From the NCBI GenBank assembly GCA_944470555.2, contig OX104130.1:66345160-66409159 (forward strand): a stretch of DNA of 64,000 bases, given 5' to 3'. The DNA comes from Heterobilharzia americana (Eukaryota > Platyhelminthes > Trematoda > Strigeidida > Schistosomatidae). Below are positions 61,331 through 64,000 of the stretch, one piece after another. Numbering within the stretch: position 1 is the first letter of the stretch; each line of letters opens with the position of its first letter. The notes below the pieces were generated by a model, which made no database searches, had not been told where the DNA came from, and saw only the letters and a list, made by a program, of their open reading frames with translations. A program made the position numbers and the translations under genes.

Positions 61331-61919
61331 CTAAGGGAAAAATGCATAATATAGTGCAACTCAATCTCATACGTGTAATAAACTATGAACCATAGTTGTA
61401 GGGTGAAGACTTATGATGCTAACCGGTTAACCAAGCAGAAGTAGGTGAGCCGGGGTTTGGGCCTGGGAGCCACTGTTCAGAAATCAAATTCCTAAGCCGA
61501 TGAGCGACCAAGTAAATATAATATTAAAGCAATTCAATCCCTATCGCCTATTTGACATAAGTTACTGTTTTGGATGTAATCTGTACAACAAACAAGTAAG
61601 CACACTTCAAAACAATAACAATAGAATGATGTTAAGATGAGTGGAAGGAAAGGAGAATAAATAAACTATATCTTTGAGTTTCACAAACCACTGATTACTA
61701 TCGTCTCAAGGACTTCAGAAAGTAAGCCTAAACCGTCTTACATAGCTACAAATAATGGTCACAAACTTTATTGAATGATATTACACCTTAGTTTGGTCAG
61801 TCTTTGCTTTGACCAACTTCATGCTGTTTAGCCCTAAGTGCTTACCCAGTTCTATCAATCATTTTCGAAATGTGACCAACAGGCTAGGAGACTCCACATC
61901 ACGATACACTTTGATGGAT
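61331..61919. other. YME1L intron, possible SINE relic
   Basis: At about 61415-61500 a tRNA-like stretch (CTAACCGGTTAACCAAGC; GGTTTGGGCCTGG) may be a decayed SINE. The rest is unassigned. Confidence 0.3.
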
Positions 61920-61933
61920 GTTAGTTGGATGAA

Positions 61934-61988
61934 GGCAGGAAGCTCTAGACCTAGGTTTCGTGCTTTTCGGCGCTCGTCAGGAAAGGGT
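61934..61988 (-). ncRNA. hammerhead-like motif, invariant core intact
   Basis: The - strand reads CTGACGA (61980-61974), a partly paired stem II GCGCCGAAAAGCAC, GAAA, then CCTAGG (possible 3-bp stem III) and a GTC triplet. Stem I (CCCTTTC with TAGAGC) pairs poorly and stem II has a C-A mismatch, so activity is doubtful. Confidence 0.5.
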
Positions 61989-62067
61989 ATCTGCAACCTT
62001 GACGAGACTGATATCCCACCTGAGATTCGAACCTGTGGGACGTCAGTTTCATGAAGGTTGCAGATAC

Positions 62068-62112
62068 GCCTTGATGATGAGTGCCGAAAAGTACGAAATC
62101 CAGGTCCAGGGC
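62068..62112 (+). ncRNA. hammerhead-like motif, C3 mutated
   Basis: GCCTTG pairs with CAGGGC (stem I). The core reads ATGATGA instead of CTGATGA. Stem II GTGCC...GTAC is partly paired. GAAA is present, followed by TCCAGGTC with a GTC triplet. Loss of C3, which pairs with G8 in the fold, should inactivate it. Confidence 0.5.
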
Positions 62113-62239
62113 TTCCTGCCGACTACATCCAACTAACTCTACCTTCTACTAACCTAGTCATGCATCGGGTGCTACATAAGCGATGGTTTGAAATGCACAA
62201 CACATGTTCAAGTCGCTTCAGTCGTAAAAGGTTTATAAC

Positions 62240-62640
62240 CTAATCAACTAACCTGCCTTCCTTGTCAAGTACTACTTCTAACCTCTATATTGGTTGTATG
62301 GTGATTTCACTAGACGTGAGTAATTCGACGGGGATACCTGTAGTTTTCTCATGTCTTCGATTTCATATAGCCCTGTCGCATAGTTGTACAATAGGACGGA
62401 GCAGACTGCTGCACCGTATTCTCGTCTTTTGATTTGGCATTTTGTCGGATATCTCGTTGGTGTTTGAGGTGGCTTAATTCAGCAGATCCAAAATAGACTT
62501 TTCGCATCGGTGCTGAACAGCCTCTTAGGGCTGGTGCAACCTCCCGAAAAAAAATGAAGTGGTTAACGCATCCCACTGATTTACTGATCCTTAAAATGGG
62601 AGTTGTTGCAGGTCAGTACCATTAAAAGCCTACGAACGTC
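62240..62640 (-). mobile_element. LINE family 2 relic
   Basis: The - strand reads VNHFIFFREVAPALRGCSAP and further HLKHQRDIRQNAKSKDEN, aligning with VDHFTYLGSRISPNGS and HLWRRRDVRLSTKG of the element at 54538-55974. Strongly decayed. Confidence 0.6.
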
Positions 62641-62687
62641 CTTAACACATCTTTGAGATGTATCGGGATTTTTAATTTAGAGGTAGT

Positions 62688-62745
62688 ATTCATCACGGAC
62701 TGACATCAGTTGGAGAACCATTGAAAATCTGGGAGTACTATATGA
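62688..62745 (-). repeat. hammerhead SINE-like repeat (family B), tail only
   Basis: CACGGACTGACATCAGTTGG plus AGAACCATTGAAAATCTGGG corresponds to the reversed tail. The rest is replaced by the Penelope-like fragment. Confidence 0.5.
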
Positions 62746-62789
62746 TCACTACCTCCAAATTAAAATCCACATTCATGTCAAAAATACAT

Positions 62790-63400
62790 TACTTTACAGT
62801 GCTCATGAGTGAAACTGTGTTACCATTCATAGAAGGCACCTCGGAAGCATTTAAACCAACAAACTCGCTTAGAAACAAGCTCTGTACGCTAAAAGATCCT
62901 ATTAATGCAATTCAGCAAAATAATCTGGTTTACCAGATCCCTTGCAATGATCGCGAAGTCAAATACATAGGTCAAAGTAGTCGACTAACCAGGTTCGATT
63001 AGAATAACAGAGTACACAAACTTAGCTAAATCAAGATTAGTAGATCCTAATAAGATAAGAAATCTGGAGAAAAGCTCGGCTGTGGCTCTGCACAAAATCA
63101 CACAGTAGGATGGTATTAAAAACTTAGTTGGATCGAGTGAGGGAGAGATTGATAACCGAATCTTTGTTTATCGAATCAACACGAAATATATGCAGTAACA
63201 GGAATGATTCTGCACCTGTCCCAGATATATGGAAAATCCTACTACGCTTGTCATCATAGATAAGAAGAGAAAATTGGGACTGTGTAAACTCAATCTTAAA
63301 GTTGTGGAGTTAGTTGCCTGATATGAATAAGGACAATGACTTGTGTCCGAAACATTATCCAGTAAATGATATTGTTTCACTGTGTGACGTTTCTAATAAA
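62790..63400 (+). mobile_element. Penelope-like element C-terminal remnant (GIY-YIG-type)
   Basis: The + strand reads FKPTNSLRNKLCTLKDPINA, then VYQIPCNDREVKYIGQSSRL, then in another frame AKSRLVDPNKIRNLEKSSAV and ALHKIT. The YQIPCxDxxVKYIGQSSR block is the GIY-YIG-type endonuclease signature of Penelope-like elements. The second Cys of the CxxC pair is replaced by Arg. Frameshifted and truncated. Confidence 0.68.
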
Positions 63401-64000
63401 CAGACTAAAAGTGTATTAAGATCAAACTGGTTGGCAACATATGACCTGGGATAGTACATGGCCAGTAGCCAGACAATAAACCAGTTAATAGTCTATGTCC
63501 GACCGCTGTTTTATTGTCTATAACAAAATCCCAGAGTGCACCAAAAAAAACCAATTAATCTTTTATTCTTTCAACCGTGTTTTCCAATTTTAGATTTATT
63601 TCAGCTAGGAGAGTAAAAGAGCTAAATTACAACTTTTCGAAGGCCTATGAAGTGGAGAAGACCCGTAGCTCAAGGTGTTGGTGTTTAGATTACGCGGTTC
63701 TCAGCTATAATTTCAATCGGCAAACACTTCAATGTCACATTAGACATCATCAATGCTTCACAAGTAAATTAGACTGACTTTACAGGAATATTTATAATAT
63801 GCTGCTTTGCCTGAGTTCAAACTTATTGGGTCGCTCAAGGAGTTTGTTTTTTTTAACCTGATTGGCTGATAGCTTGCTTTCAGATTTTCTCATTAAACTA
63901 GACGTAACTTATAGATAAATTGTTTCACTTTCAAAAGGTCCAACTTATCAGAAAAACTAAGGCTAAATTATGGGTACGAAAAGTGAACGACACGCTGTTC
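63401..64000. other. right edge, nothing recognised
   Basis: AT-rich sequence. YME1L ATPase exons are expected further right, but none was recognised before the edge. Confidence 0.4.

Larger units (their letters stand above)
61920..62137. repeat. hammerhead inverted-dimer repeat (family C), copy 2
   Basis: A 218-bp unit with inverted ends GTTAGTTGGAT and ATCCAACTAAC. The arms 61950-62000 and 62054-62105 are near-complementary (CCTAGGTTTCGTGC... with ...GTACGAAATCCAGG). A B-box-like GAGATTCGAACC lies in the centre. Each arm contains a hammerhead-like core pointing outward. Confidence 0.7.

Overview
The window is a nuclear segment of a schistosome blood fluke (Trematoda). Three things point there: AT-rich, intron-rich metazoan genes; many SR2-like (RTE-clade) LINE copies; and tRNA-headed repeats that carry schistosome-type hammerhead ribozymes. 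The species cannot be fixed from the sequence alone. No bacterial features, CRISPR arrays, rRNA genes or convincing functional tRNA genes were seen.

Only two cellular genes can be supported, and they converge. (1) The C-terminal half of a TRPC-type cation channel lies on the + strand: exons at 1-185, 8861-8961, 16666-16760, 18179-18376, 19448-19667, 26361-26773 and 31744-32177, with the 5' part off the left edge. (2) The C-terminal part of a YME1L-type mitochondrial AAA+ zinc protease lies on the - strand: exons at 61298-61330, 58506-58700, 53233-53415 and 48507-48887, with the ATPase exons off the right edge. Both read well across splice sites and retain the family hallmarks: the TRP box EWKFAR, and the HEAGH zinc site. 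The two products are unrelated, an ion channel and an inner-mitochondrial-membrane quality-control protease. Introns and the 16-kb intergenic space make up almost all of the window.

That space is a dense retroelement graveyard. LINE family 1 (SR2-like): three near-complete copies (1671-5309 -, 12123-15647 -, 43283-46642 +) and seven further fragments. LINE family 2 (YADD reverse transcriptase): 54538-55974, nested inside a family-1 copy, plus relics at 51578-52400, 49172-49650 and 62240-62640. Penelope-like elements with GIY-YIG-type C-termini: about 21 kb, 43 kb, 59.4-60.1 kb and 62.8-63.4 kb. LTR elements: two solo LTRs with clear 5-bp target-site duplications, and one 3' LTR plus polypurine tract. 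MITE-like palindromes lie mainly at 10-18 kb. Large simple repeats include a perfect 1.83-kb AGTA array.

The most unusual layer is a set of three families of hammerhead-bearing repeats. Several copies are arranged as head-to-head inverted pairs with both 3' tails pointing outward (9.0-9.5, 20.5, 34.0-34.4, 47.1-47.8, 58.3 and 61.9-62.1 kb). Four hammerhead copies keep the invariant core. Other points worth a second look: an apparently exact, indel-free 479-bp inverted repeat inside a YME1L intron that cuts through a decayed LINE; shared in-frame codon insertions in RT motifs B and C of most family-1 copies; and long microsatellites that grew from short seeds at fixed positions inside that LINE.
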